Source: an uncultured Agathobacter sp.
GTDB taxonomy: Bacteria > Bacillota > Clostridia > Lachnospirales > Lachnospiraceae
NCBI GenBank assembly: GCA_934316545.1
Contig: CAKRDT010000015.1
Location: forward strand, 1-43,829
Length of the DNA stretch: 43,829 nucleotides
Reading direction: 5' to 3'
Below, piece after piece: positions 25,184 through 33,454 of this stretch (position 1 is its first letter; each line of letters starts with the position of its first letter). A program made the translations under genes and the position numbers. The notes below the pieces were generated by a model. It saw only the letters and a list, made by a program, of their open reading frames with translations. It searched no databases and was not told the origin of the DNA.

Positions 25184-25816
25184 CTACTCGATGAACTCAA
25201 TCTTGCTCACTGAAACCTCGTAAGCGACGCGTTGCTCAACCTCCGTCTCACTAAGCTTTTTCACATACTCTCTGCTTTGGATTCTGCCCCAGATCTGCAC
25301 ATGTGCCCCCACTTCAAAGCTCGCGGCAAAACGTGCGTTTCTTCCCCAACAGATACATGGAATATAATCCGATTTCCCGTATGAGCGATTGACCGCGACA
25401 AGCAGATCCGCGATTTCCCTTCCAAGTGGCGTCTTGCGATAAACCGACTCCTTGCATATAAATCCGTCAAGAAAAATTTCGTTTGTTGCGATTTCTTCCT
25501 GCTCCTGCACCTCCCCGACCAATTCAAATTCTCTTGCAAACACAGACAATACCAATCGGTTCTTGTGCTCCTCGTGTCGATTAAACGAGCGGAACTGTCC
25601 TGTCACAAACACATTTTTTCCTTGCAGGCTTTCGCCCACATCCACCAGGCGTTCCGACACCATAACCGGTATGTAATCTACGAAATTGGATAAGCGGTTA
25701 ACGGATACTTCTACCATATAGAAGCCTTCTCCATACACTTCGTGGCTAAACACGAAATCCGATACGATTTCCCCCATAATAGTTACCTGATTGTTTTCAA
25801 ACATTTTATCTGCCAT
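25184..25816 (-). CDS. SSB-like protein with two OB-fold segments
   Basis: The 210-residue protein contains two SSB-like halves. Residues 6-100 run NNQVTIMGEIVSDFVFSHEVYGEGFYMVEVSVNR to LVLSVFAREF. Residues 112-208 run ATNEIFLDGFICKESVYRKTPLGREIADLLVAVNRSYGKSDYIPCICWGRNARFA to YEVSVSKIEFIE. The second half carries the canonical SSB pattern (PLGREI, D-Y-IP-I-WG, G-V--WGRIQSREY). The acidic C-terminal tail used by housekeeping SSB to recruit partners is lacking. It may bind single-stranded DNA in a specialised setting. GGGAG lies 6 nt before the ATG. It is divergent from typA. Confidence 0.75.
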   Translation of the reverse strand: MADKMFENNQVTIMGEIVSDFVFSHEVYGEGFYMVEVSVNRLSNFVDYIPVMVSERLVDVGESLQGKNVFVTGQFRSFNRHEEHKNRLVLSVFAREFELVGEVQEQEEIATNEIFLDGFICKESVYRKTPLGREIADLLVAVNRSYGKSDYIPCICWGRNARFAASFEVGAHVQIWGRIQSREYVKKLSETEVEQRVAYEVSVSKIEFIE

Positions 25817-25951
25817 GAATCTGCTCCCTTCCTTTTGTGGAAATATTTGTTCGGACTCCGTTTTACCATTTTGGTGTTGTTAGAAATCATCAAAGCATGT
25901 CGATAAGGGAATTGAAAAAATATGCAAAACTCTTAAAACCTTGAAAAAACC

Positions 25952-25979
25952 TTGCCAAACTGCGCATGTGTGCTATAAT
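25952..25979 (+). promoter_or_regulatory. promoter of typA
   Basis: TTGCCA (25952-25957), a 16-bp spacer and a perfect TATAAT (25974-25979) with an extended TG motif (TGCTATAAT). The 5' UTR would be about 100 nt. Confidence 0.6.
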
Positions 25980-26084
25980 GTGACATGCTGACATTTACGC
26001 GTTCTTTCTATAATAATGTAACGCATTATATTTCTCAGTAAAAATTGTCGACACACAATTAATTTCATAAAAAGAAGGTAAAAT

Positions 26085-27929
26085 ATGATTACAACAAGAG
26101 ATGATATTCGTAATATTGCAATTATCGCCCATGTCGATCACGGTAAGACGACACTCGTGGACGAGTTGTTAAAGCAAAGCGGTGTATTCCGCGAGAATCA
26201 GGAAGTACAGGAACGTGTCATGGACTCCAACGATATCGAGCGTGAGCGTGGAATCACAATTCTTTCCAAAAACACTGCTGTATTTTATAAAAATACCAAG
26301 ATCAACATTATTGATACTCCCGGTCACGCAGACTTCGGTGGCGAGGTTGAACGAGTTCTTAAGATGGTAAACGGTGTCGTTCTCGTGGTTGATGCGTTCG
26401 AAGGAACCATGCCACAGACAAAATTCGTATTAATGAAGGCACTCGCCTTAAATCTTCCGGTTATCGTCTGCATCAACAAGATTGACCGCCCGGAGGCAAG
26501 ACCTGCAGAGGTGATTGATGAAGTATTAGAGTTGTTTATGGATCTGGATGCTTCTGACGAGCAGCTTGACTGTCCGTTCATCTATGCATCCGCAAGAGAT
26601 GGATATGCAATGTACAATCTCGACGATGAAAAGAAGGATATGACTCCTCTCTTTGAAACAATCGTAAACTATATTCCGGCTCCTACCGGTGACCCGGACG
26701 CTCCTACACAGGTACTGATCAGTACGATCGATTACAATGAGTATGTCGGACGTATCGGCATCGGTAAAGTCGACAACGGAAGTCTTAAGGTCAATCAGGA
26801 GGCTGTCGTTGTCAACCACCATGATCCGGACAAATTAGAAAAAGTCCGTATCAGCAAATTATATGAGTTCGACGGATTAAATAAAGTAGACGTTGCGGAA
26901 GCCAAAATCGGATCGATCGTAGCGGTATCCGGTATCGCAGATATCCACATCGGAGATACGATCTGCTCGCCGGAGAATCCACAGGCGATTCCGTTCCAGA
27001 AGATTTCCGAGCCTACGATTTCTATGAATTTTATCGTGAATGACAGCCCGCTTGCCGGACAGGAAGGTAAATACGTGACTTCCCGCCACATTCGTGACCG
27101 CCTTTTCCGTGAGCTGAACACCGACGTGTCGCTTCGTGTCGAGGAAACGGACAGCCCGGACAGCTTAAAAGTATCCGGACGTGGAGAGCTTCACCTATCC
27201 GTATTGATTGAGAATATGCGCCGCGAGGGTTACGAATTCGCTGTCAGCAAAGCAGAGGTGCTCTACCACTACGATGAGAACGGCAAAAAACTTGAGCCTA
27301 TGGAGCTGGCTTATGTCGATGTTCCGGACGAGTTTACCGGTGCCGTCATCTCGAAACTGCAGCAGCGTAAAGGTGAGCTTCAGAATATGGGTTCCATCGC
27401 CGGCGGCTATACAAGACTTGAGTTTAAGATTCCATCCCGTGGACTGATCGGATATCGTGGCGAATTCATGACCGATACCAAGGGTAACGGAATTATCAAT
27501 ACGATCTTTGACGGCTACGAGCCGTTCCGCGGTGAGATCGCATACCGTTCGACCGGATCCCTGATTGCGTTCGAGACAGGTGAATCCGTGACTTACGGTC
27601 TCTTCTCCGCACAGGAGCGTGGTACACTCTTCATCGGACCTGGCGAGAAGGTTTACTCCGGTATGGTCATCGGACAGAGTGCCAAAGCAGAGGATATCGA
27701 GCTTAACGTATGTAAGAAGAAGCATCTGACCAATACCCGTTCTTCTTCTGCCGATGAAGCTTTAACGCTTGTTCCGCCACGTAAGTTAAGCCTTGAGCAG
27801 GCACTTGATTTCATCGATACAGACGAGCTTCTTGAGGTCACTCCGGAAAGTCTTCGTATCCGTAAAAGAATTCTTGATCCGACGCTTCGTAAGAGAGCCT
27901 CCATCGCACGTAAAAATGCAATGAAGTAA
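26085..27929 (+). CDS. typA: translational GTPase TypA/BipA
   Basis: The 614-residue GTPase binds the ribosome and helps 50S assembly and stress adaptation. The G domain has IAHVDHGKTTLVDELL (about 13-28), the switch I RERGITI, DTPGHADFGGEVERVL (about 74-89) and the NKID motif (about 128-131). EF-G-like domains follow, then the TypA C-terminal region with GRGELHLSVLIENMRREGYE, SRGLIGYRGEFMTDTKG and the basic end LRKRASIARKNAMK. The length is standard. AGAAGG lies 7 nt before the ATG. It is monocistronic, with its own promoter and terminator. Confidence 0.98.
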   Translation: MITTRDDIRNIAIIAHVDHGKTTLVDELLKQSGVFRENQEVQERVMDSNDIERERGITILSKNTAVFYKNTKINIIDTPGHADFGGEVERVLKMVNGVVLVVDAFEGTMPQTKFVLMKALALNLPVIVCINKIDRPEARPAEVIDEVLELFMDLDASDEQLDCPFIYASARDGYAMYNLDDEKKDMTPLFETIVNYIPAPTGDPDAPTQVLISTIDYNEYVGRIGIGKVDNGSLKVNQEAVVVNHHDPDKLEKVRISKLYEFDGLNKVDVAEAKIGSIVAVSGIADIHIGDTICSPENPQAIPFQKISEPTISMNFIVNDSPLAGQEGKYVTSRHIRDRLFRELNTDVSLRVEETDSPDSLKVSGRGELHLSVLIENMRREGYEFAVSKAEVLYHYDENGKKLEPMELAYVDVPDEFTGAVISKLQQRKGELQNMGSIAGGYTRLEFKIPSRGLIGYRGEFMTDTKGNGIINTIFDGYEPFRGEIAYRSTGSLIAFETGESVTYGLFSAQERGTLFIGPGEKVYSGMVIGQSAKAEDIELNVCKKKHLTNTRSSSADEALTLVPPRKLSLEQALDFIDTDELLEVTPESLRIRKRILDPTLRKRASIARKNAMK

Positions 27930-27946
27930 ATACGGATTTTGCCAGA

Positions 27947-27998
27947 CGGGGAGAAGAGAGAATCGTGTAACCGTTTTTCTCTTCTCCCCGCTTGTTTA
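27947..27998 (+). terminator. terminator of typA
   Basis: CGGGGAGAAGAGAG (27947-27960) pairs with CTCTTCTCCCCG (27979-27990), followed by CTTGTTTATT. The stem is long and GC-rich. The minus-strand side lacks a T-run, so it mainly serves typA. Confidence 0.75.
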
Positions 27999-28763
27999 TT
28001 GCTCACGGTGTCCCTTTCGTGCAATTCTGTGATACTGCGGACATATGGTGATATCCGGCACCACAACCCCCTCCCTTTGGTCTAACAGATAGCGCACGGC
28101 AGCTGCCACATCTGTGCTCCACAACGAGCAGCCGGCTGCATCGCTGCATGTGAAATCGGCATCCCGGTAGAGATTCGTATCCGTCATGTCCGGGTGAAGA
28201 TTCGTCACTTTCACGCCATATTTTCTTGCTTCCTCAAACAGACTTTTACCGAAACCTGTAAGCCCGGCCTTAACCGCTCCATATGCGCAGCCATGCGGAT
28301 TTGTCTTCTTCGCTGTAACAGACGATACATTGATAATGTATCCATGGTTCTCCTTTAATGTCCGGAGCAATCGATTGGTCAAAAGCATCGGTACCTCCAG
28401 ATTGGTACGCACAAGCGTCTGGATCTGCCTGACGGACAATTCCTCATGAAGTCCGTAATGCCCAACCCCTGCTGCATTTACAAGAATCCTGACGGTATCT
28501 TTTTTCCGGATTGCATTCACCTCATCACACATCCGCGCCGTGTCAAGCAGATCGCACACGATCGGCTGAAAGTTTGTATTCTTTTGTTGCAGTGCCAGCG
28601 CTTCCTCCCGCTCAAAATTTCTGCCAAATCCATAGACCTGATAGCCAAGCTCACACAATGCGTCCGCAATCGCCAGACCGATTCCCGAACTGGCACCGGT
28701 CACAATTGCCGCATAAACGCCTTGTTCCCCGTTATGCAATTTTTTTACCTTCTTACCTTCCAT
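27996..28763 (-). CDS. short-chain dehydrogenase/reductase (SDR)
   Basis: This NAD(P)-dependent oxidoreductase of the classical SDR fold has the cofactor motif TGASSGIG (about 22-29 of 255), ILVNAAG, a catalytic Ser in NVSSVTAK, and Tyr/Lys in CAYGAVKAG (YxxxK). The substrate is not predictable. Start choice is uncertain: ATG 28763 has AAAAGAG upstream, while a TTG six codons earlier is also in frame. It lies downstream of the SPL-type gene (37 bp), possibly in the same transcript. Confidence 0.85.
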   Translation of the reverse strand: MEGKKVKKLHNGEQGVYAAIVTGASSGIGLAIADALCELGYQVYGFGRNFEREEALALQQKNTNFQPIVCDLLDTARMCDEVNAIRKKDTVRILVNAAGVGHYGLHEELSVRQIQTLVRTNLEVPMLLTNRLLRTLKENHGYIINVSSVTAKKTNPHGCAYGAVKAGLTGFGKSLFEEARKYGVKVTNLHPDMTDTNLYRDADFTCSDAAGCSLWSTDVAAAVRYLLDQREGVVVPDITICPQYHRIARKGHREQ

Positions 28764-28800
28764 ACACTCAACTCTTTTCAACTTTATTTATCTGCCGGCT

Positions 28801-29835
28801 TTACGCCTCAACATCCCGGTATACACGCTCCGGCGGCATACGCTTATGCAGTTCGCTCAAAACATAGTTTTCCATTTTATTAAGCAGTTCCGGAGGATAT
28901 TGGTATACACCCTCCACATTGACATACGGAAACTGTACAATCGGAGAGTCCGGCTCCACCCGGCGTATTTTCTTCATATACTCCTTTGAAATACGAAATC
29001 CGCCAACGCTGACTGCATCCAGCTGCTCCCAACTGCAATGTGCTTTAGCGAAAGCCTGATCCATATGGACAAACAGCTCACGGTACAAATTTTCCCATCC
29101 CGGCAGGTACAGGATCGGATCCAGACAGAATCGTACAGGAAATCCCCGTCGGATTCCCTCCACCGCACAGTCAATCCTCGCCTGTTCCGAAGGCGTATTA
29201 TGCTCACTTGCCGCGATGAGTTTCTGTGGCGATACCGTAAATGCATACACCACATTCGGAAGAACCGGAAGTTCCTCCCACATTCCTTTTCGCGCACTTT
29301 TCGTCCGGATTTCCAGCTTTAAACCGGAATGCTTCGCCGCATATTCCGCCCATGCATATGCATACCCCATCCACGCTTCAAGTGCCAGCAGATCCGCGTC
29401 ATATGACACACACACATACATAGACTGTGTCTCAAGCAAGGCATCCAGCCTGGCAAAGTAATCCTCAAGATTGACAAACACAACCAGATTTCCCGACGGA
29501 TACATTCCCTTCAGATAACAATAGCTGCAATCATAAATACAATTCATCATCGTCGAGCAATAATAAAAATTGGAATTGCCAAAATTCTGGCATGGCTTTG
29601 CACCCTCGTAGAAGAAATGATCCGTCTTTGCTGCAAGAATCAGGCTCTGCGACCGGTGCTGCGCTTCGTACTGCTGCCCGCGCCGATTAAACACATCCTT
29701 GTAATGCGCGATCCCGACCACCTGCGCCTGCGGAAAGTGCGATAAAATCTGCTTCGTCCGCGCATGCTCCCGCACTCCCTGCTCCACATAGATATGGGAA
29801 AAAGCATTGTTATAACCACTTGTTTTGCAACTCAT
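28801..29835 (-). CDS. SPL-type radical SAM protein (spore photoproduct lyase family)
   Basis: The 344-residue protein belongs to the spore photoproduct lyase family, whose best-known member repairs thymine dimers in germinating spores by radical SAM chemistry. The 4Fe-4S/SAM motif is C99-x3-C103-x2-C106 (CIYDCSYCYLKG). The preceding CQNFGNSNFYYCSTMMN and the later VSVGGFRISKEY match the family. ATG 29835 is chosen because GGAAGGAG lies 8 nt upstream; the longer frame adds 21 unrelated residues. It overlaps the end of the nucleosidase-like gene by 26 bp, implying coupled expression. Whether it repairs spore photoproduct or another lesion cannot be told. Confidence 0.85.
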   Translation of the reverse strand: MSCKTSGYNNAFSHIYVEQGVREHARTKQILSHFPQAQVVGIAHYKDVFNRRGQQYEAQHRSQSLILAAKTDHFFYEGAKPCQNFGNSNFYYCSTMMNCIYDCSYCYLKGMYPSGNLVVFVNLEDYFARLDALLETQSMYVCVSYDADLLALEAWMGYAYAWAEYAAKHSGLKLEIRTKSARKGMWEELPVLPNVVYAFTVSPQKLIAASEHNTPSEQARIDCAVEGIRRGFPVRFCLDPILYLPGWENLYRELFVHMDQAFAKAHCSWEQLDAVSVGGFRISKEYMKKIRRVEPDSPIVQFPYVNVEGVYQYPPELLNKMENYVLSELHKRMPPERVYRDVEA

Positions 29836-30790
29836 CGAGCAATCTCCTTCCCGCACGCTTATCCTTACAAGGCAGCATTCCCCTGGCATAATATTCATCC
29901 ATCACAGCCCCGGCATCCACCCCCGTCAGTCTCCAATAGGTAAGAAGTTGTGTCAGTTCCACGCGCATAGCAACCGAACAATGCAGTTCTTCTGCAAGAC
30001 GATCCACATGTTCTTTGATATTCTCTTGCATTTGTGCTTCTTCCTGCCGCGTCATCGCCAGAAGACCGTCTAAGAATTCCGCGGCTTTCGCCCCCGCCCC
30101 CTGCATGATCTGCGCAAATGCTTCCCGGTCAATTGTGTCCATCGTTTCATTTACAGGCATTCCATGATCCGTAACGACCTTAAGAAACATCATCTGATGC
30201 GGTCCGTAAAAGAAATTTCCCGCTTCATAGAAAGCTGCAGCTTCCATGTCATGCACGATCAATTGCTCAGAGGTCTGCTCCTTTTGCAGCCCCCTGTCAT
30301 CTTCCAATGGATACACATGCACGGAAGTTTCCACTTCCCCCTCAAAAAACGGGTGCCGGTAGATCATATCCGGATAAAATGTGCGCCCGCTCTCCACATC
30401 CGTCAGTTTATTGACCATAATCATGCTTCCCAATGCCGCAAACGCTCCACTGCCATGTTTCCCATCCGTGACCATATCCCGGTTTTCACCCGCACAGCTT
30501 CCGTAATTTAGCATAATATCCTCCTGCGCAGGAGGATAGATCATAGAAATCTCCGCCACAGCAACCGCTGCATTCGTCCTGCCCACACCTGTGATCACAA
30601 GGCGAACCCCTTTTTCTTCGCTGGCAAACACCTGAAAATGCCGGCTGACGGATGCCTTTTTCAATTCATAATGCTGTATCAGATATTGCGCCTCCATATA
30701 CAGCGCACAGTAAATCGTAATCAAATTCGTTTCCTCGTTTTTCTGTTTTACACATGAAATCATATCACTCTTTTTGGGTTTTTTGAACAT
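29810..30790 (-). CDS. nucleoside phosphorylase/MTAN-superfamily protein with C-terminal extension
   Basis: Residues about 25-240 (from ATG 30790) resemble the PNP_UDP/MTA-SAH nucleosidase fold: LITIYCALYMEAQYLIQHY, VITGVGRTNAAVAVAEI, LNYGSCAGE, then VHDMEAAAFYEAG (the family ME-x-A substrate motif) and VVTDHGMP. A helical C-terminal part (about 245-326) follows, without a recognised domain. The start is uncertain: a GTG at 30841 and ATGs at 30823, 30790 and 30763 are in frame and none has a strong ribosome binding site. It heads a transcript with the SPL-type gene, which it overlaps by 26 bp. A link through clearance of 5'-deoxyadenosine or SAM by-products is an inference. Confidence 0.75.
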   Translation of the reverse strand: MFKKPKKSDMISCVKQKNEETNLITIYCALYMEAQYLIQHYELKKASVSRHFQVFASEEKGVRLVITGVGRTNAAVAVAEISMIYPPAQEDIMLNYGSCAGENRDMVTDGKHGSGAFAALGSMIMVNKLTDVESGRTFYPDMIYRHPFFEGEVETSVHVYPLEDDRGLQKEQTSEQLIVHDMEAAAFYEAGNFFYGPHQMMFLKVVTDHGMPVNETMDTIDREAFAQIMQGAGAKAAEFLDGLLAMTRQEEAQMQENIKEHVDRLAEELHCSVAMRVELTQLLTYWRLTGVDAGAVMDEYYARGMLPCKDKRAGRRLLDELQNKWL

Positions 30791-30913
30791 ACATTCCGTG
30801 ACTTTTCCATTGTTTTTCGTCATTTTCCGTTTTATGATCACGGATTTTGGATTCTTCGTACAAGATCTCTCTTCCCGGTTCGACTTACCATACTTTCATC
30901 AGCCAATCCTATC

Positions 30914-30942
30914 TTGACGCTATAGCAAGCTTATTTTACAAT
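30914..30942 (+). promoter_or_regulatory. promoter of the Cof-type HAD gene
   Basis: TTGACG (30914-30919), a 17-bp spacer and TACAAT (30937-30942), 33 bp before the start codon. Confidence 0.65.
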
Positions 30943-30974
30943 AGTGGAAAAAACCAAAACAGAAAGGCATCCAA

Positions 30975-31769
30975 ATGATAAAACTGATAGCATCCGATAT
31001 TGACGGAACTCTTGTCAAAGACGGAACACTTATGATCAATCCTGAATATATGACAGTAATCAACAAGCTTGTGGACCGGGGCATCCTCTTTGTTGTCTGC
31101 TCCGGCAGGCAGTTTGTCAGCGAGCGCAAACTTTTTGCACCGATTGCGGATAAGCTTTATTACATCTCGGATGGAGGAACGGTCGTACGCACCCCAAAAG
31201 AGATTTTAAAAACATATCCTATGGATGAAAAATTATGGAAAGGCATGTGCCGTATGGTTCGCGATACTCTGCCAAGCTGCGACTATTTTGTTGGGACACC
31301 GGACTATGGTTTCGCAGAAGATGCCGGAAGCGGGATGTTCCACTGGCTCCGCGATTCCTACGGCTTCGATATGCGCGAGACAAGCGATGTGCTGTCGATT
31401 CAGAAGGAAGATGTGATCAAATTCACCGTCTATCATCCGAGCGAGTGTGAAGAACTCTGCGCACAGGAATTCATTCCCTATTGGAAACAGCAGGCGCAGA
31501 TTGCAGCCGCCGGCAAAGAATGGGTGGATTGCAATGCACTCGGTGTCAGCAAGTGGACCGCCATCTCTTATCTTATGGAACAGTTCGGAGTTTCAGAGGA
31601 TGAGGTATGTGTCTTTGGGGATAATTTAAACGATATTGAAATGCTTGAGCATGCAGGAACAAGCTACGCCGTAGCCAACGCGCGCCCGGAAGTGATCAAG
31701 GCTGCAAAATACACCTGTGCCCCTTATTGGGAATCCGGTGTCCTGCAGATTCTCAAGAAATTCCTATAA
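30975..31769 (+). CDS. Cof-type HAD-IIB phosphatase
   Basis: The 264-residue protein is a Cof/YidA-type HAD hydrolase acting on small phosphorylated metabolites. Motif I is LIASDIDGTLV (nucleophile in DID), motif II the Ser of VVCSGRQF, motif III a Lys in LGVSKWTAI, and motif IV VFGDNLNDIEML (about 217-228). The large C2B-type cap lies between (about 85-190). The substrate is unknown. AGAAAGG lies 8 nt before the ATG. It is monocistronic and divergent from the nucleosidase-like gene. Confidence 0.88.
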   Translation: MIKLIASDIDGTLVKDGTLMINPEYMTVINKLVDRGILFVVCSGRQFVSERKLFAPIADKLYYISDGGTVVRTPKEILKTYPMDEKLWKGMCRMVRDTLPSCDYFVGTPDYGFAEDAGSGMFHWLRDSYGFDMRETSDVLSIQKEDVIKFTVYHPSECEELCAQEFIPYWKQQAQIAAAGKEWVDCNALGVSKWTAISYLMEQFGVSEDEVCVFGDNLNDIEMLEHAGTSYAVANARPEVIKAAKYTCAPYWESGVLQILKKFL

Positions 31770-31849
31770 TATCAGGCATTGCGGCATTTGCCACATGACC
31801 CGGTTTGTAAGAAGAACGCATCTGCAACGATTCCGAGCATAAAAGAGAG

Positions 31850-31882
31850 CGGACCACCGCGTTTGCGGTGGTCCGGATTTAC
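31850..31882 (+). terminator. hairpin after the Cof-type HAD gene
   Basis: CGGACCACCGC (31850-31860) pairs perfectly with GCGGTGGTCCG (31865-31875) around GTTT. The T-rich tail is short, so efficiency is uncertain. The remaining DNA to 32038 shows no gene. Confidence 0.6.
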
Positions 31883-32038
31883 ACTAGGAGCAAAGTTTCC
31901 TTTGCGGAGATTTTATATAGAAAACGACTCGCGTCGGTTCTACCTATTTTATACATTTCTCAAAGAAACGATTCCATATTCTATTGTGTAGAGAATTCGT
32001 TTTGTGTAGAGTTCGTCTTGCAATCAATACCAGACTTA

Positions 32039-32470
32039 CTATACTGTGGCAAGTGCCTTGCCAAGTGCTTCGCACGCTGCGATTGCATCTGCATCCGGTG
32101 TCTCCTGACAGATGACACCTTCACCACCGGAAATTGTTGCTCCGGCACCTCTCATACGATCTTCCCAATCGCGCATCCACTGTCCATCGCCCCATCCATA
32201 AGAACCAAACAGGCCAACTGTTTTGCCACCGCAGATACCTTCGACATCTGCTACAAACGGTTCCATTTCCGACTCTTCAAGCACCTCTGCACCCATCGCC
32301 GGACAACCGAGTGCAAAAGCCTTACATTCCTTAAGGTCATTGACCGAAGCATCTCCCACATAGACAACCGATACCTCTGCGCCGGCATCTGCGGCACCTT
32401 TCCCGACCGCCTCTGCCATGGCCTGTGTATTTCCTGACTGTGACCAATATACCACACTTACTTTACTCAT
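32039..32470 (-). CDS. flavodoxin
   Basis: The 143-residue protein is a short-chain flavodoxin, a soluble FMN electron carrier that can replace ferredoxin when iron is scarce. The phosphate loop is VVYWSQSGNTQAMAEAV (about 6-22). The FMN loops are FALGCPAMGAEVLEE (about 52-66) and LFGSYGWGDGQWMRDWED (about 86-103), typical of clostridial flavodoxins. AGGAGGAAG precedes the ATG. It lies 108 bp after DUF3793 on the same strand, so both probably share the operator-bearing promoter near 33260. That fits iron-responsive control. Confidence 0.93.
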   Translation of the reverse strand: MSKVSVVYWSQSGNTQAMAEAVGKGAADAGAEVSVVYVGDASVNDLKECKAFALGCPAMGAEVLEESEMEPFVADVEGICGGKTVGLFGSYGWGDGQWMRDWEDRMRGAGATISGGEGVICQETPDADAIAACEALGKALATV

Positions 32471-32578
32471 TCTTTCTTCCTCCTATTTGATAACGCGACT
32501 CACATATTTGTGATCACGCATAATATCTTTTCTTATATATCTTCATCGGCTTCAAACCGACATGACCATTCACACGTC

Positions 32579-33214
32579 TTAAGAAACTCTTGCGATCATT
32601 TCTCCATACTGATTTGACGAGTTCTTCTTATAAATCTCATAGATCAACCGGATTCCGATATCATTGGCCAGAAGCCGGATCAGCGTTTCGCGCGCCTCAT
32701 CGTATCGCACGAAGATCTGCTTCTTAGCCGGAACATTCTCGTACACTTTCCAATATCCGGAATACAGATACTCTTTGCCGGAATGTTCCATGAAACCAAC
32801 CACATCTTCAATCGGATATCCAAGGAGCAGCCCCATCTCATGCGGGAACTGCATCCCCTGGTTCATATGCGCCTCGTAACGTTTGCGAAACATCGGTAAT
32901 ACATATTCCAAAGAAAAATCCTTGTATCCAAGTCTTTTCAGCAGCTGTCTGACATCCCGGTTTCCAAGATACATTTCCAGTTCTGCTTTGCGATACAGAA
33001 GGAAGGCGGTCTTCTTTGGCGAACTCATCACACAAAAGCAGTATAGATCAGAACCTTCCAGAAGATTCCTCACGGCGTCCTCGCGCCTGCCACAAACCAT
33101 AAGCAGATTCGAAATCTTAATTCCAGTAATGAGTGGGGCACACTGTAAGGCAAGCTGAAATTCGAGTCCATCCTGATTCATCATTCTCATCATGTGATAA
33201 ATTTCCTGGCACAT
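32579..33214 (-). CDS. DUF3793 family protein
   Basis: The 211-residue protein matches DUF3793, a Firmicutes family of unknown function often near iron genes. Visible family segments are LQCAPLITGIKISNLL (about 23-38), FLLYRKAELEMYL (about 71-83), and FPHEMGLLLGYPIEDVVGFMEHSGKEYLYSGYWKVY (two parts, about 123-158). There is no signal peptide or membrane helix. AAGGAG lies 6 nt before the ATG. Its promoter carries TTAG/CTAA half-sites like those of the feo promoter, so it is probably repressed by iron together with flavodoxin. The biochemical role is unknown. Confidence 0.85.
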   Translation of the reverse strand: MCQEIYHMMRMMNQDGLEFQLALQCAPLITGIKISNLLMVCGRREDAVRNLLEGSDLYCFCVMSSPKKTAFLLYRKAELEMYLGNRDVRQLLKRLGYKDFSLEYVLPMFRKRYEAHMNQGMQFPHEMGLLLGYPIEDVVGFMEHSGKEYLYSGYWKVYENVPAKKQIFVRYDEARETLIRLLANDIGIRLIYEIYKKNSSNQYGEMIARVS

Positions 33215-33236
33215 ATCATTCTCCTTATGTGTTTGG

Positions 33237-33288
33237 TTAGTTATCTCTAACGTAAATTAAATATAACTAATTGTTAGATAAAAGTCAA
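33237..33288 (-). promoter_or_regulatory. promoter of DUF3793-flavodoxin with DtxR-like half-sites
   Basis: On the minus strand TTGACT (33288-33283), a 17-bp spacer and TATATT (33265-33260) form the promoter. TTAG at 33237 and CTAA at 33247 make a TTAG-N6-CTAA inverted repeat just downstream. TTAA at 33257 and CTAA at 33267 continue the 10-bp phasing through the -10 and spacer. TTAG-N6-CTAA is the core found twice in the DtxR/IdeR consensus box. Binding here would block transcription. Confidence 0.62.
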
Positions 33289-33338
33289 TATCTTATTTGA
33301 TAACATATTCTCATTTACTCATTTTTTTATTTTGCTTT

Positions 33339-33386
33339 TGCTGTATAGGCAATTTCAAAGTAATTACTATTACCTATACAGCAAAA
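33339..33386. repeat. hairpin overlapping the feoB-side terminator
   Basis: TGCTGTATAGGC (33339-33350) pairs with TACCTATACAGCA (33371-33383), a long stem with one mismatch. Its right arm abuts the poly-A run that forms the U-tract of the neighbouring terminator. Confidence 0.6.
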
Positions 33387-33430
33387 AAAGCCAGCCCATA
33401 CAGTATTTTTTACTGCATGGACCGGCTTTA
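33383..33430 (-). terminator. terminator of the feoA-feoA-feoB-fur-like operon
   Basis: On the minus strand AAAGCCGGTCCATGCAGTA pairs with TACTGTATGGGCTGGCTTT, followed by TTTTTTT (complement of 33383-33389). It lies 25 bp after the Fur-like stop. Confidence 0.9.
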
Positions 33431-33454
33431 TTCTACTTATTCTTTTGACAGAGC

